Shown one piece after another: positions 48,340 through 57,533 of a DNA stretch of 61,291 nt (position 1 is the stretch's first letter; every line of letters starts with the position of its first letter). The stretch lies in assembly GCF_000518665.1 (NCBI RefSeq), contig NZ_JAEA01000017.1:1-61291 (forward strand), read 5' to 3'. The notes under the pieces were generated by a model, which saw only the letters and a program-made list of their open reading frames with translations, was not told the origin of the DNA and ran no database searches. A program made the translations under genes and the position numbers. This DNA comes from Microvirga flocculans ATCC BAA-817 (GTDB lineage: Bacteria; Pseudomonadota; Alphaproteobacteria; Rhizobiales; Beijerinckiaceae).

Positions 48340-49947
48340 GTGCCCATCATCGCTACCTCCGCCGATCTGACCTCGGACACCGCGCGGGCAAACCGCGCCG
48401 CCTGGGCTGAACTGGCCCGGGACCTCCAGGCCAAGCGGCAGGCCGTGGCGGAGGGAGGGCCCGCGAAGGCGCGCGAGCGGCACCTTGCCCGCGGCAAGCT
48501 CCTGCCGCGCGAGCGCGTGACGCGCCTGCTCGATCCCGGAGCGCCGTTCCTGGAACTCGGGGCGCTGGCCGCCCACGGCATGTACGATGACGCCATCCAC
48601 GGGGCCGGCATCATCACCGGCATCGGCCGGGTCGAGGGCCGCGAGGTCATGATCGTCTGCAACGACTCGACGATCAAGGGCGGCACCTATTATCCGATGA
48701 CGGTGAAGAAACATCTGCGCGCGCAGGAAATAGCGCGCGAGAACCGTCTGCCCTGCATCTACCTCGTGGATTCCGGCGGCGCGAACCTGCCGCACCAGAC
48801 GGAGGTCTTCCCCGACCGGGAGCATTTCGGCCGCATCTTCTACAACCAGGCCATGCTTTCCTCGATTGGCATTCCGCAGATCGCCTGCGTCATGGGCTCG
48901 TGCACGGCGGGCGGCGCCTATGTGCCCGCCATGTCGGACGAGACGATCATCGTCCGTCATCAGGGCACGATCTTCCTCGGCGGTCCTCCGCTCGTGAAGG
49001 CGGCGACGGGCGAGGTGGTCTCGGCGGAGGATCTCGGCGGCGCGGACGTGCATGCCCGCCTCTCGGGCGTGGCGGACCACTACGCCACCGACGACGTGCA
49101 TGCGCTCGCCATCGCGCGCCGCATCGTCGGCACGCTGAACACCCGCAAGAGCATCGACATCGATCTCGCAGATCCGGTGGAGCCGAAATATTCCATCGAC
49201 GATCTCGACGCGATCGTGCCGACCGATCTCAAGAAGCAGTACGACATCCGCGAGGTGATCGCGCGGTTGGTCGACGGCTCCGAGTTCGACGAGTTCAAGC
49301 GGCTCTACGGCACGACGCTTGTAACGGGCTTCGCCCGGATCTGGGGCATGCCGGTGGGCATCGTCGCCAACAACGGCATCCTGTTCTCGGAGAGCGCGCT
49401 CAAGGGCGCGCATTTCATCGAGCTGTGCTGCCAGCGCCGCATTCCGCTTCTCTTCCTGCAGAACATCTCCGGCTTCATGGTCGGCCGCCAGTACGAGGCG
49501 GGCGGCATCGCCAAGGACGGCGCGAAGCTCGTGACGGCGGTGGCCTGCGCCCAGGTGCCGAAGATCACGCTGCTCGTCGGCGGCTCCTTCGGGGCGGGCA
49601 ATTACGGCATGTGCGGCCGCGCCTATTCCCCGCGCTTCCTCTTCATCTGGCCGAACTCCCGCATCTCCGTCATGGGCGGCGAGCAGGCGGCGAGCGTTCT
49701 CGCCACCGTGCGGCGGGACAATATCGAGGCCGAGGGCAAGTCCTGGAGCGCGGACGAGGAGGAGGCCTTCAAGGCTCCCATCCGCGACAGGTACGAGGCG
49801 GAGGGCTCGCCTTACTACGCCACCGCGCGCCTGTGGGACGACGGCATCATCCTGCCTTCGGAAACCCGCCGCGTTCTGGCGCTCGCCTTCTCGGCGGCCC
49901 TGAACGCTCCCGTGCCCGAAACGAAGTTCGGCGTGTTCAGGATGTAG
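48340..49947 (+). CDS. mccB: methylcrotonyl-CoA carboxylase beta chain (carboxyltransferase)
   Basis: 535 residues from GTG 48340, AAGGGAG at 48324-48330. MccB-like: [76 protein letters not shown] and the end ETKFGVFRM. With a biotin-bearing MccA it carboxylates 3-methylcrotonyl-CoA in leucine catabolism. No mccA, enoyl-CoA hydratase or HMG-CoA lyase gene lies next to it, unlike many alphaproteobacterial liu-type clusters. Confidence 0.93.
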   Translation: MPIIATSADLTSDTARANRAAWAELARDLQAKRQAVAEGGPAKARERHLARGKLLPRERVTRLLDPGAPFLELGALAAHGMYDDAIHGAGIITGIGRVEGREVMIVCNDSTIKGGTYYPMTVKKHLRAQEIARENRLPCIYLVDSGGANLPHQTEVFPDREHFGRIFYNQAMLSSIGIPQIACVMGSCTAGGAYVPAMSDETIIVRHQGTIFLGGPPLVKAATGEVVSAEDLGGADVHARLSGVADHYATDDVHALAIARRIVGTLNTRKSIDIDLADPVEPKYSIDDLDAIVPTDLKKQYDIREVIARLVDGSEFDEFKRLYGTTLVTGFARIWGMPVGIVANNGILFSESALKGAHFIELCCQRRIPLLFLQNISGFMVGRQYEAGGIAKDGAKLVTAVACAQVPKITLLVGGSFGAGNYGMCGRAYSPRFLFIWPNSRISVMGGEQAASVLATVRRDNIEAEGKSWSADEEEAFKAPIRDRYEAEGSPYYATARLWDDGIILPSETRRVLALAFSAALNAPVPETKFGVFRM

Positions 49948-49970
49948 CCTCTCCCGAAGAGGGCGGGCGA

Positions 49971-50381
49971 TCAGTTTGCAGGTGGAGGGGCCATCTTTCG
50001 CCGTGCGGGCTTTGAGCCTGTGTTAGCCTTTCGCCGCTCCAAATCATTGTTTAGCGCCTGTAAGGCCTCGGCTTCGGCAAGCGCTTTCTCGATCTCCTCG
50101 TCGACTCTCCGGCTTTTCTCCTCTTCGATCCGGTCCTGCTCTGCCTCGATATGGCCTATTGCATATCCGGACAGGCCGGTCGGGTCGAAGGACGCTGCTT
50201 GATTGAGAACGGTCGAGGTCATGCGGTGTCGGGCTTGGGTTTCCTGCATGTCGGCGATGGCGGCAAGAGCACCGGATCCCACGACGCCCTGCTCAGGCGG
50301 AGCGGCCGTTTGGTTGCAAGCAGTCAGAAGCGGAAGTGTCGCAAGGATAAGGCTAGGGAGAGTGAGGCGCTGAGGAGCCAT
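49971..50381 (-). CDS. hypothetical lipoprotein with coiled coil
   Basis: 136 residues from ATG 50381 (MAPQRLTLPSLILATLPLLTAC); lipobox LTAC. A longer in-frame start is less plausible. Mature part: short linker, then a charged coiled coil (IEAEQDRIEEEKSRRVDEEIEKALAEAEALQAL) and basic tail. Probably anchored to outer or inner membrane. No family recognised. Confidence 0.78.
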   Translation of the reverse strand: MAPQRLTLPSLILATLPLLTACNQTAAPPEQGVVGSGALAAIADMQETQARHRMTSTVLNQAASFDPTGLSGYAIGHIEAEQDRIEEEKSRRVDEEIEKALAEAEALQALNNDLERRKANTGSKPARRKMAPPPAN

Positions 50382-50539
50382 TAGCAGATTCCCGAAAACA
50401 CCCCATCTTACTATAGGCACGATCCGTGGAGGCCTCTCCGAACGGGGGGGGGCGTGAGCATGAAGAAGGGCGTCGACGATCATGCATAGGAGCGGGCGCG
50501 AAGCTCTTGTGCCGCTCACGTCATGCGCCTGCCGATGTT

Positions 50540-51280
50540 CGATATCCCTGGCTTCAGAAGGCCTTTGCGTAGGTCGTCCGCGAGGCCTTTTTGCCGCCGC
50601 CCTGGATCGTGATCAGCAGGGGTGTTACAACGAAAACCTCTGAACTCTCGGACATCTACAACAACGTCCTCGTCGCCATTGATCTGAGGCGCGGCATCAA
50701 CAATGGTGAGCCGGCACTTCATGCGGCCTGGATCGATGCGGTCATCCCTCAGCCTGGCGAGACGGTGATCCATGTGGGGGCCAGGATCAGCTACTACACC
50801 GCCATCTTGGCGCGGCTCACTGAGCCGGGTGGGCATGTCAAGACCTTCGGGTACGAGGCGGATCTGACCACTGAGGCTTGACGGAATCTTCAGCCCTATT
50901 CGAATATGACCATCCATGTCGGTTCCGCGTTCGGTCATGTTCTGCCAAGTGCCGACATCGTCTACGTGAATGCTGGCGTCCTGGCACCTGGCGTCGAGTG
51001 GCTGCGCGCGCTCAATTCCGGAGGACGGCCTATCTTCCCCTGGCAGCCGCATAAAGGCTGGGGATCGGCGCTGTTGGTAACATGGCAGAAGAAAGGCTTC
51101 GACGAAGGCACTGATGACGGTGGGGTTCATCTCCTGCAATTACGTGGCTGAGAAGATCTCGGTCAGCCGATTGCCGACCGAAACCGATCTTGCGGCCGTT
51201 CGATCCATTTGGATCCGAAGCGCGCAGCCCCCGATGCAAGCGCCGTCGCCGTTTACGATGATGCCTGGTTTTCCTCGTAA
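50540..51280 (+). pseudogene. broken SAM-dependent methyltransferase (PCMT-like)
   Basis: Frame pieces read AFA-TAG-VVREAFLPPPW, then GINNGEPALHAAWIDAV ... PGETVIHVGARISYYTAILARL (SAM motif I) ... TTEA-TGA-RNLQPYSNMTIHVG, then WLRALNSGGRPIFPWQPHKGWG. Stops: TAG 50570-50572 (CAG in intact relatives as I recall) and TGA 50879-50881 (likely CGA). A frameshift near 51110 (MTVGFISCNYVAEKISVSR resumes in another frame) and one near 51228 restore PDASAVAVYDDAWFSS to a stop at 51278-51280. At least four lesions, so non-functional. Confidence 0.8.
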
Positions 51281-51342
51281 GATGTCGAGGTGTGACAGGG
51301 ACAGGGCCGAAATGCATTCGGCTTTGTCTCAGCAGAACTATC

Positions 51343-53289
51343 TTAGATCACGAAGAAATCGTGATAAGTGAGCTTGAGGTTCTTGGCCAAGGTTGCGATC
51401 TTCACCTGCGCCTTGGAGCCTGTGCCGTCGGCGTCGTAGTAGAGAGCGCCGGTGTCTTTGTCGTAGACGATGCGGTCCTCCCGGTCCTTGGCCTTTGTAC
51501 TCTTCACGAACATGTCGGAGGTAAAGCCTTTCGGCTTGGATAGGGAACCTGACCCGAGCTTGGTGAAGTATTTGTTGTCGAGCCAGAACGAGTCGTATTT
51601 CGGGTCGAAGTCGTAGATCCGATCCACATTGGCGCTCTTGCTCGGCTTGGTGTCGAACACGAAGACGTCCTTGCCTGACCCGCCATAAAGCTTGTCGTTG
51701 CTAGAGCCGCCATGGAGGGTGTCGTTGCCGCCCTGGCCCTTCAGCGTATTCGTGCCCGCATGGCCGAAGAGTTCGTTGGCGGTGCTGGAACCGGTGAGGC
51801 TCGCGCTCTTCTTCGAGGAGACGCCGGAGAGCTTGAGCACCTCCACCTCGGCGGAAGACGAGAGGGCATAGGAGGTGGAAGCGATCACCGTGTCGCGTCC
51901 GGCGCTTCGCGCTTCAACGACCACGTCGCGGCTCGAATCCACCCGGTACGTGTCGTTGCCCGTTCCGCCTTCGAGCCGGTCGCTGCCTGCCCCGCCATCG
52001 AGCACATCGTTGCCGCCCTCACCATGCAACTTATCCGCACCGCCAGCGCCGCTGAGAGTGTCGCCGAAGCCGGTGCCGATATAGTGATCGTCGAACCCGG
52101 TGCCGGAGCGTGCGATAGCCTTTGTCCTTGGGTCCACGATTTGTGCGTATGCATCGACATTTTCGGCTGCAAAGCCGATGCTCGGAGCCCCATCGGCCCA
52201 GGCAACCATGAGGCGTCCGTCGGCGAGCTCTGTGAGTGTCGGAGCGAGCTGGCTGCCAACCGTCGTCGACTTGACGCGCAGATCGTTGCCAATGCGCTCG
52301 CCTGCATTCGAGAAGATCGAGATGAAGATGTCAGGATCGCCCGCAGAGATCATGTTTTGCCAGACGACAGCAAAACCTCCGTCATGGAGAGCAAGTATGT
52401 CATAGGCAGAGTATGACAAAAACAAATCGCTTACAGCCGGAAGGATGATGTCCTTGTCGATGCCGGAGAGTTTCAATCTGAGACTGGTCGCGTTTTCTTG
52501 AACGTGCTCAAACCACGCGAGCAAGAGGCGCCCGTCTGAAAGCTGCTCGACCTCTGGCTGTGTATAGGTGACTTCGGTGCTGCCGGTGGGTAGCGGCACA
52601 TCGGTTGCGTCGGTGGAAGGATCTATGCCGGCCTTCAGGATCCGGCTGTAAATATTACCGGAACTCGTTGGAGCAAGGCTTCGTCCGTTGATTGCCTCGT
52701 AGCTTATGATGAAGCGGTCATTGGAGAGCGAGGTCAAGGTTGCACCGGAGAACAGGTTCCCCTCTCCGGGCATGGCCGCAGAATATGTCCCGCCATTCAG
52801 GCTTGCATTGCTGTGATAGGCCTGAACATGTATGGCCGCAGCGCTGCCTTTTTCTCCAAAGGCGACGACAAAGCCTCCATTGCTCAAAGCTGCGATCGCA
52901 GGCGTCGTGAGATATCCGCTCCGCTGGGAGGCGACCTGAAGCGGGCCGCCGATTGCCACTCCATCAGGGCTGTAAACCTTGGTCTCGTTAGTGAGGATAG
53001 AAGCAGGCCCCTCTACGACAATCTTGAGATAGGTAATGGCGATGCGGCCGTCGCTGAGGACGGCGACATCCGCTTGCTGCGCGTTTTCGGCAATGGTGAA
53101 TTCGCTGTTCAGAGGTTTCTTATCGGCGCCAAACAGTCGTGCCTTCGCAGCAGGTGCGCCTGTCGAATTGTCGATCCAGACGGCAACAAATCCCCCGGTT
53201 TTCAAGGCAATGGCCTTTGGCTGGTATTGATCCTTGTCCGACGGATTATGAAGAAGAAACTCGGAGCCCCACAGAGCAGGCGCGGCCAT
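51343..53289 (-). CDS. secreted RTX/calcium-binding repeat protein
   Basis: 648 residues from ATG 53289 (AGGGAA eight nt upstream); no Sec signal. Residues 1-390 hold about seven repeats ending LSNGGFVVAFGE, LSDGRLLLAWFE, LHDGGFAVVWQN, LADGRLMVAWAD and so on, probably a beta-propeller-like domain. Then nonapeptide RTX blocks GGADKLHGEGGNDVLDGG (about 408-445) and GGNDTLHGGSSNDKLYGG (about 525-560), binding Ca2+. The C terminus ends LKLTYHDFFVI, typical of type I secretion signals. No T1SS genes in the window. GC appears lower than neighbours. Confidence 0.92.
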   Translation of the reverse strand: MAAPALWGSEFLLHNPSDKDQYQPKAIALKTGGFVAVWIDNSTGAPAAKARLFGADKKPLNSEFTIAENAQQADVAVLSDGRIAITYLKIVVEGPASILTNETKVYSPDGVAIGGPLQVASQRSGYLTTPAIAALSNGGFVVAFGEKGSAAAIHVQAYHSNASLNGGTYSAAMPGEGNLFSGATLTSLSNDRFIISYEAINGRSLAPTSSGNIYSRILKAGIDPSTDATDVPLPTGSTEVTYTQPEVEQLSDGRLLLAWFEHVQENATSLRLKLSGIDKDIILPAVSDLFLSYSAYDILALHDGGFAVVWQNMISAGDPDIFISIFSNAGERIGNDLRVKSTTVGSQLAPTLTELADGRLMVAWADGAPSIGFAAENVDAYAQIVDPRTKAIARSGTGFDDHYIGTGFGDTLSGAGGADKLHGEGGNDVLDGGAGSDRLEGGTGNDTYRVDSSRDVVVEARSAGRDTVIASTSYALSSSAEVEVLKLSGVSSKKSASLTGSSTANELFGHAGTNTLKGQGGNDTLHGGSSNDKLYGGSGKDVFVFDTKPSKSANVDRIYDFDPKYDSFWLDNKYFTKLGSGSLSKPKGFTSDMFVKSTKAKDREDRIVYDKDTGALYYDADGTGSKAQVKIATLAKNLKLTYHDFFVI

Positions 53290-53870
53290 GGCGTGAATTC
53301 CCTGATTGAAACAGGATATCCTTATGAATCGGGCCTGCCGTTGCGGATACTCTCTGAACTGGGAGGGGCGCTGCGGATCGTGGAATCCAGTCCCAAAAAT
53401 GTTGCGGCCAAGCAACACCCTTAAACCTTCAACATCTTGCCCTTCTTGGCCCGGGCTCCGCCGCGATCCCGCCATAAACCGGGAGCACCTCATAGGGCAG
53501 GCTAAAGTGCTTCAAAACCAAAGCTTTATGGCGCGATACCTGGGGCGGAACCCGGATTAAGGCTGTTGGCTGATCCTTCGTAAGGATCGTTGCGTCGGTG
53601 GCGCGGCACATGGCAGATCACGGGAGTTCCAGAGGCTTGGATCTCCCTGTGGGAACCGGGTGGAAAAGAGTGCGGACCATGGATGCGCGCCTGATCGACA
53701 AGTCGAACCTGCCGAGCCGCCGTGGCGCGTTCCGCCTCGGCCTCCTCGATGATGGCGCGATCCTCGCGACCGACGCCGCCTCGGGTCATCTCTGGACATG
53801 CGCGAAAACCGTGGGTCCTGCGCGGGATGGGGTGTCGCCCATCACGCCGGAGCTGCAGAAAAAGAAACCT
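53290..53870. other. intergenic region between RTX and ExoR-like genes
   Basis: 581 nt without a convincing gene. Open frames here are unsupported extensions or shadows. It must carry divergent promoters for the RTX gene (minus) and ExoR-like gene (plus). A perfect 7-bp inverted repeat GATCCTT-CGT-AAGGATC lies at 53572-53588 and could be an operator. Confidence 0.5.
53572..53588. promoter_or_regulatory. short perfect inverted repeat
   Basis: GATCCTT (53572-53578), CGT, AAGGATC (53582-53588). Centrally placed between two divergent genes. Possible regulator site; too short to exclude chance. Confidence 0.3.
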
Positions 53871-54713
53871 ATGCGGACGTTTAAGCTCATCGCTGCCACT
53901 CTCTGGTTGGCCTCTTTCGGTGCCGGCGCGGCCTATGCGCTGGATGCTGCACCGCGTCCGCAGCCGCTTACGCCCGCTCTCGCACCCGCCATGGCGCCCG
54001 CCACCAAGTACGGCTCTGTGCGCGACGCCCTGCGCAGCGGCATGCGCGACTACAATGCCGGCGACAAGGTCGGCGCCGTCCATGCGCTCGAATTCGCGGC
54101 CGGGCAGGGGCACTCCCTCGCGCTCTGGAAGCTCGGGCGCATGTATGCCGATGGCGACGGCGTCGAGCATGACGATCTGAAGGCTTTCGAGTACTTCTCG
54201 AAACTGGCCGACCAGCATGCGGACGAGAGCCCGGATTCGCCGAACGCCGCCGTCGTCTCCAGCGCCTTCGTGGCGCTCGGTTCCTATTTCCTGGATGGGA
54301 TCAAGGGCACCTATGTGTCGGCCAATCCGGAGCGCGCCGTGGAGATGTTCAACTACGCGGCGTCCTATTTCAGCGACTCCAACGCGCAGTACAATCTCGC
54401 GCGCCTTTACCTGGAAGGCACCGGCGTCCGGAAGGACGCGCGCCATGCGGCCCGCTGGTTCAACCTGGCGGCCGAGAAGGGGCACACGGCCTCCCAGGCG
54501 CTCCTGGGGCACCTGCTGATCACGGGGCAGGGCGTTCCGCGTCAGCGCGCCAAGGGCCTCATGTGGCTGACGCTCGCACGCGAGGCTTCCACCGACGCGG
54601 TCAAGGATCAGTGGATCGTGGATCTCTACGAGGATGCCTTCGCGGCCGCCGACGAGAGCGACCGCAAGCTCGCGCTCGCTCTTCTGGAGCAGTACATCCA
54701 GTCACGCCGCTGA
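53871..54713 (+). CDS. ExoR-like periplasmic Sel1-repeat protein
   Basis: 280 residues from ATG 53871, giving a signal peptide MRTFKLIAATLWLASFGAGAAYALDA. Sel1/TPR repeats: AVHALEFAAGQGHSLALWKLGRMYADGDGVE, RAVEMFNYAASYFSDSNAQYNLARLYLEGTGV, AARWFNLAAEKGHTASQALLGHLL. Order and endings (GLMWLTLARE ... DESDRKLALALLEQYI) parallel rhizobial ExoR, which binds and silences ExoS of the ExoS-ChvI two-component system. The in-frame region upstream (from 53598) lacks a signal and is rejected as coding. Confidence 0.85.
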   Translation: MRTFKLIAATLWLASFGAGAAYALDAAPRPQPLTPALAPAMAPATKYGSVRDALRSGMRDYNAGDKVGAVHALEFAAGQGHSLALWKLGRMYADGDGVEHDDLKAFEYFSKLADQHADESPDSPNAAVVSSAFVALGSYFLDGIKGTYVSANPERAVEMFNYAASYFSDSNAQYNLARLYLEGTGVRKDARHAARWFNLAAEKGHTASQALLGHLLITGQGVPRQRAKGLMWLTLAREASTDAVKDQWIVDLYEDAFAAADESDRKLALALLEQYIQSRR

Positions 54714-54723
54714 TCCGCGGCGT
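54704..54723. terminator. hairpin spanning the end of the ExoR-like gene
   Basis: ACGCCGC (54704-54710) pairs with GCGGCGT (54717-54723) over TGATCC, which contains the stop codon. A short T-rich stretch (TCTCGCTTTAAT) follows. Could serve as a weak bidirectional terminator with the convergent xthA. Confidence 0.4.
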
Positions 54724-54729
54724 CTCGCT

Positions 54730-55515
54730 TTAATCGATATCGAGATCGACGATCACCGGCACGTGGTCGGAGGGCTTGTCCCAGCCGCGCACTTCCTTGC
54801 GGATCGAGGCCGATCTCAGCCGGTCCTGCGCCTGGGGCGAGAGCAGCAGGTGATCGATGCGGATGCCGTTGTTCCGCTGGAAGGCGCCTGCCTGATAATC
54901 CCAGAACGAATAGAGTCCCGGCTGGTCGCTGCAGGCGCGCACCGCGTCGACGAGGCCGAGAGTGAGAAGCTCCCGGAACTTCGCCCGGCTCTCCGGCTGG
55001 AACAGGGCGTCGTTGACCCAGGCCCCCGGGTCGAGGGCGTCCTTGGGCTCGGGGATCACGTTGTAGTCGCCGCCCAGAACGAGGGGCTCCTCGAACGCCA
55101 GCAGGCTGCGGGCATGAGCACACAGCCGGTCCATCCAGGCGAGCTTGTACTCGAATTTGGGAGTGCCGATGGGATTGCCGTTCGGCAGGTAGATCGAGGC
55201 CACCCGCACGGCGCCCGCGGCGGTCGAGATCACGCCTTCCAGATAGCGCGCCTGCTCGTCGCTCTCATCGCCCGGCAGCCCCCGCCGCACGTCCTCCAGC
55301 GGACGCTTGGAGAGAATGGCGACGCCGTTATAGGCCTTCTGGCCATGCGTCACGACATTGTAGCCCAGCCCCTCGACCTCGCTGCGGGGAAAGGCCTCGT
55401 CCATGCACTTGAGTTCCTGCAGGCAGACGACATCCGGATCCGCGCTCTTCACGAAGGTGGCGAGATGGTCGAGCCTTTGCTTGATCGAGTTCACGTTCCA
55501 GGTGGCGATACGCAT
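54730..55515 (-). CDS. xthA: exodeoxyribonuclease III
   Basis: 261 residues from ATG 55515 (MRIATWNVNSIKQRLDHLATF); earlier in-frame starts add 12-20 residues outside the family. Exo/endo/phosphatase fold: LQELKCMDEAFP (metal Glu), YLPNGNPIGTPKF, GGDYNVIPEPKDALDP (Asp/Asn), and KPSDHVPVIVDLD (catalytic Asp-His). AP endonuclease and 3'-5' exonuclease in base-excision repair. Convergent with the ExoR-like gene, 16 nt apart. Confidence 0.96.
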   Translation of the reverse strand: MRIATWNVNSIKQRLDHLATFVKSADPDVVCLQELKCMDEAFPRSEVEGLGYNVVTHGQKAYNGVAILSKRPLEDVRRGLPGDESDEQARYLEGVISTAAGAVRVASIYLPNGNPIGTPKFEYKLAWMDRLCAHARSLLAFEEPLVLGGDYNVIPEPKDALDPGAWVNDALFQPESRAKFRELLTLGLVDAVRACSDQPGLYSFWDYQAGAFQRNNGIRIDHLLLSPQAQDRLRSASIRKEVRGWDKPSDHVPVIVDLDID

Positions 55516-55701
55516 CGCGTCACTCTCGCTGTCTTGTTCCCCTTGCTTCATCGGATTTTCGTCCTCGACTGGCAAGCTGGAACTTCGTCATCGTCCTGTG
55601 GTTGCCTGCGGGCCCGGGTTCTGGCACGGGCTTGATGCGTTCGGCTCCCGGCCTTCCGATGAGGTCCGCCATCCTTCGCTCCGCTTCCACGAGGCCGCTT
55701 C

Positions 55702-56262
55702 ATGCCCAATGTCGAAATCCATGGCTACGCCATCGTCTCCGACAACGACTGCATCGCCGATGCCTCGGGCCGCACGCCCGAGATCCTGCGCAACGATGCC
55801 GACTGGGCCTATTTCCAGGCCGAGCTCAACAGGTCGGCCGTCACCGTGCTCGGACGTCTGGGGCATGAGGCCAATCCGAATCCGAGAGGCCGGTTGCGGA
55901 TGATCCTGTCCTCGTCCTCGACCGGGCTCGAACGGCGTGCCGACGGCTGGTGGTGGAATCCTGAGACGCTGCCCTGGGATCGGGCGATCGGAATTGTTTT
56001 GCCCGAGGGCGGCCGGGTCGCAGTCCCAGGCGGACGCCGGGTCTTCGATCTGTTTCTGGCGATCGGATACGACGCCTTCCACCTCACGCGCGCGGAAGGC
56101 AGCGTCGTGCCGGGTGGCGTTCCCGTCTTCTCGGGCTGTGGGAAGGGGCGAAGCGCGGAAGCCGTCCTTTCGGAGCGCGGGTTGCGCCCGGACGAGCGCC
56201 GGATTCTGGACCCGGCAGGACCGGTCTCCCTGACGATCTGGCGCAGCGCCGCCGGGCTGTGA
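55702..56262 (+). CDS. dihydrofolate-reductase-fold protein
   Basis: 186 residues. MPNVEIHGYAIVSDNDCIADA start, WAYFQAELNRSAVTVLGRLGHEANPNP, VAVPGGRRVFDLFLAIGYDAFHLTRAEG and the C-terminal DPAGPVSLTIWRS; resembles RibD C-terminal/DHFR-superfamily proteins of Rhizobiales. An NADPH-binding GGRRVFD-type loop is visible. Substrate unknown; true folate reduction is not assured. Confidence 0.72.
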   Translation: MPNVEIHGYAIVSDNDCIADASGRTPEILRNDADWAYFQAELNRSAVTVLGRLGHEANPNPRGRLRMILSSSSTGLERRADGWWWNPETLPWDRAIGIVLPEGGRVAVPGGRRVFDLFLAIGYDAFHLTRAEGSVVPGGVPVFSGCGKGRSAEAVLSERGLRPDERRILDPAGPVSLTIWRSAAGL

Positions 56263-56328
56263 GAACAGGGGTCTGAGTGAGCTGGCGGACCGGAGCAGAT
56301 GCCGGGTCGGCACCTGCTCCGCGCAGGC

Positions 56329-57420
56329 TCAGGCTGCGGCGGTCAAGGAGGGGTAATCGGTATAGCCCTCGGTATTGCCGCCATAGAAGGTCGCGCGGTC
56401 CGGCTCGTTGAGCGGGCCGCCGAGACGGAAGCGCTCCACGAGATCCGGATTGGCGATGAAGAGCCGCCCGAAGGCGACGAGATCCGCCCGTCCGCTCGAG
56501 ATCGCCTCCGCGGCCATGTCGCGCGTGTAGCCGTTATTGGCGATATAGGCGCCCCGGAAGGAGCGGCGCAGACCGGCATAATCGACATCGACCGCGTTCC
56601 GGTCGCCCTGCGTGGCGCCTTCGATCATGTGGATGTAGCCGATCCCCAGGCCATCCAGCTTCTCGACCACATGGCTGAACAGGGCCTGAGGGTTGGAATC
56701 CGCCGCATCGTTGACCTTGGCCGGGGAGAGGCGGATGCCGACGCGTCCCTTGTCCCAGACCTTGAGTACGGCCTCGACCGCCTCGACCGTCAGGCGGGCA
56801 CGATTCTCGATGGAGCCGCCATAGGCGTCCGTGCGGCGGTTGGAGCCGTCCTTCATGAACTGGTCGAGCAGGTAGCCGTTGGCCGCGTGAATCTCGACAC
56901 CGTCGAACCCGGCCTCCTTGGCATTGCGGGCGGCATTCTCATAGTCTCGCAGGATGCCGGGGATCTCGGAGAGTTCGAGCGCGCGCGGCTCGGAGACGTC
57001 GGCGAATCCGCTTTCGAGAAACGTCTTGGTCTGAGCCCGAAGGGCCGAGGGGCCTACGGGCGCAGCGCCGCCGGGCTGAAGCGAGGTATGGGACACGCGC
57101 CCGACATGCCAGAGCTGGATGAAGATGCGCCCGCCGGCCTTGTGGACGGCATCCGTCACCTTGCGCCAATGTGCCGTCTGCTCGGGGGTATAGATGCCCG
57201 GCGTGCGCAGATAGCCCTGACCCTGCGCGGAGATCTGCGAGCCTTCCGAGATCAGGAGGCCGGCGCTCGCGCGCTGTGCGTAATAGGTGGCCGTGATATC
57301 GCGGGCCACATCTCCCTCTCCCGCCCGGTTACGGGTGAGGGGAGCCATGACCAGGCGGTTGGGCAGGGTCAGGTCGCCCAGAGTGAAGGGCTGGAACAAT
57401 ACGTTGGCATCGGCGGGCAT
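56329..57420 (-). CDS. Old Yellow Enzyme family NADH:flavin oxidoreductase/alkene reductase
   Basis: 363 residues from the second ATG (57420), which has GAGG six nt upstream. FQPFTLGDLTLPNRLVMAPLTRNR start, EGSQISAQGQGYLRTPGIYT, FDGVEIHAANGYLLDQFMKDG (His/Asn substrate pair) and RADLVAFGRLFIANPDLVERF (FMN phosphate loop). NemA-like enzymes reduce activated C=C bonds and nitroesters with NAD(P)H. Stand-alone gene. Confidence 0.94.
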   Translation of the reverse strand: MPADANVLFQPFTLGDLTLPNRLVMAPLTRNRAGEGDVARDITATYYAQRASAGLLISEGSQISAQGQGYLRTPGIYTPEQTAHWRKVTDAVHKAGGRIFIQLWHVGRVSHTSLQPGGAAPVGPSALRAQTKTFLESGFADVSEPRALELSEIPGILRDYENAARNAKEAGFDGVEIHAANGYLLDQFMKDGSNRRTDAYGGSIENRARLTVEAVEAVLKVWDKGRVGIRLSPAKVNDAADSNPQALFSHVVEKLDGLGIGYIHMIEGATQGDRNAVDVDYAGLRRSFRGAYIANNGYTRDMAAEAISSGRADLVAFGRLFIANPDLVERFRLGGPLNEPDRATFYGGNTEGYTDYPSLTAAA

Positions 57421-57478
57421 CGTAAACCTCATATGGTCCTGTGAAATTCATAAAAGCACAGGTTGGCATGAGATAAGA

Positions 57479-57506
57479 AGCCTTCCGTCCGCTGCAACGG
57501 AAGGCT
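57479..57506. terminator. perfect 10-bp hairpin after aldo/keto reductase gene
   Basis: AGCCTTCCGT (57479-57488) pairs with ACGGAAGGCT (57497-57506) over CCGCTGCA. On the minus strand a short TTCTTAT tail follows, so it likely ends the aldo/keto reductase transcript 28 nt after its stop. Confidence 0.65.
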
Positions 57507-57533
57507 GCCATGCAGAAATCGGATGGCTCGGCC

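Noticed and set aside
50444..50452. Run of nine G between a lipoprotein gene and the pseudogene
   Set aside because: A single homopolymer, outside any gene; could be sequencing-related and shows no partner for a quadruplex promoter element.
50591..50881. 97-codon frame as a functional small methyltransferase
   Set aside because: It is a middle fragment; homologous sequence continues before an upstream TAG and after the TGA, so it is part of a pseudogene.
53598..53870. N-terminal extension of the ExoR-like gene
   Set aside because: In frame, but residues are not ExoR-like and would bury the clear signal peptide that starts at 53871.
53526..54512. Minus-strand open frame reaching from the ExoR-like gene into the upstream gap
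   Set aside because: Mostly opposite a well-supported signal-peptide protein; no domain or RBS.
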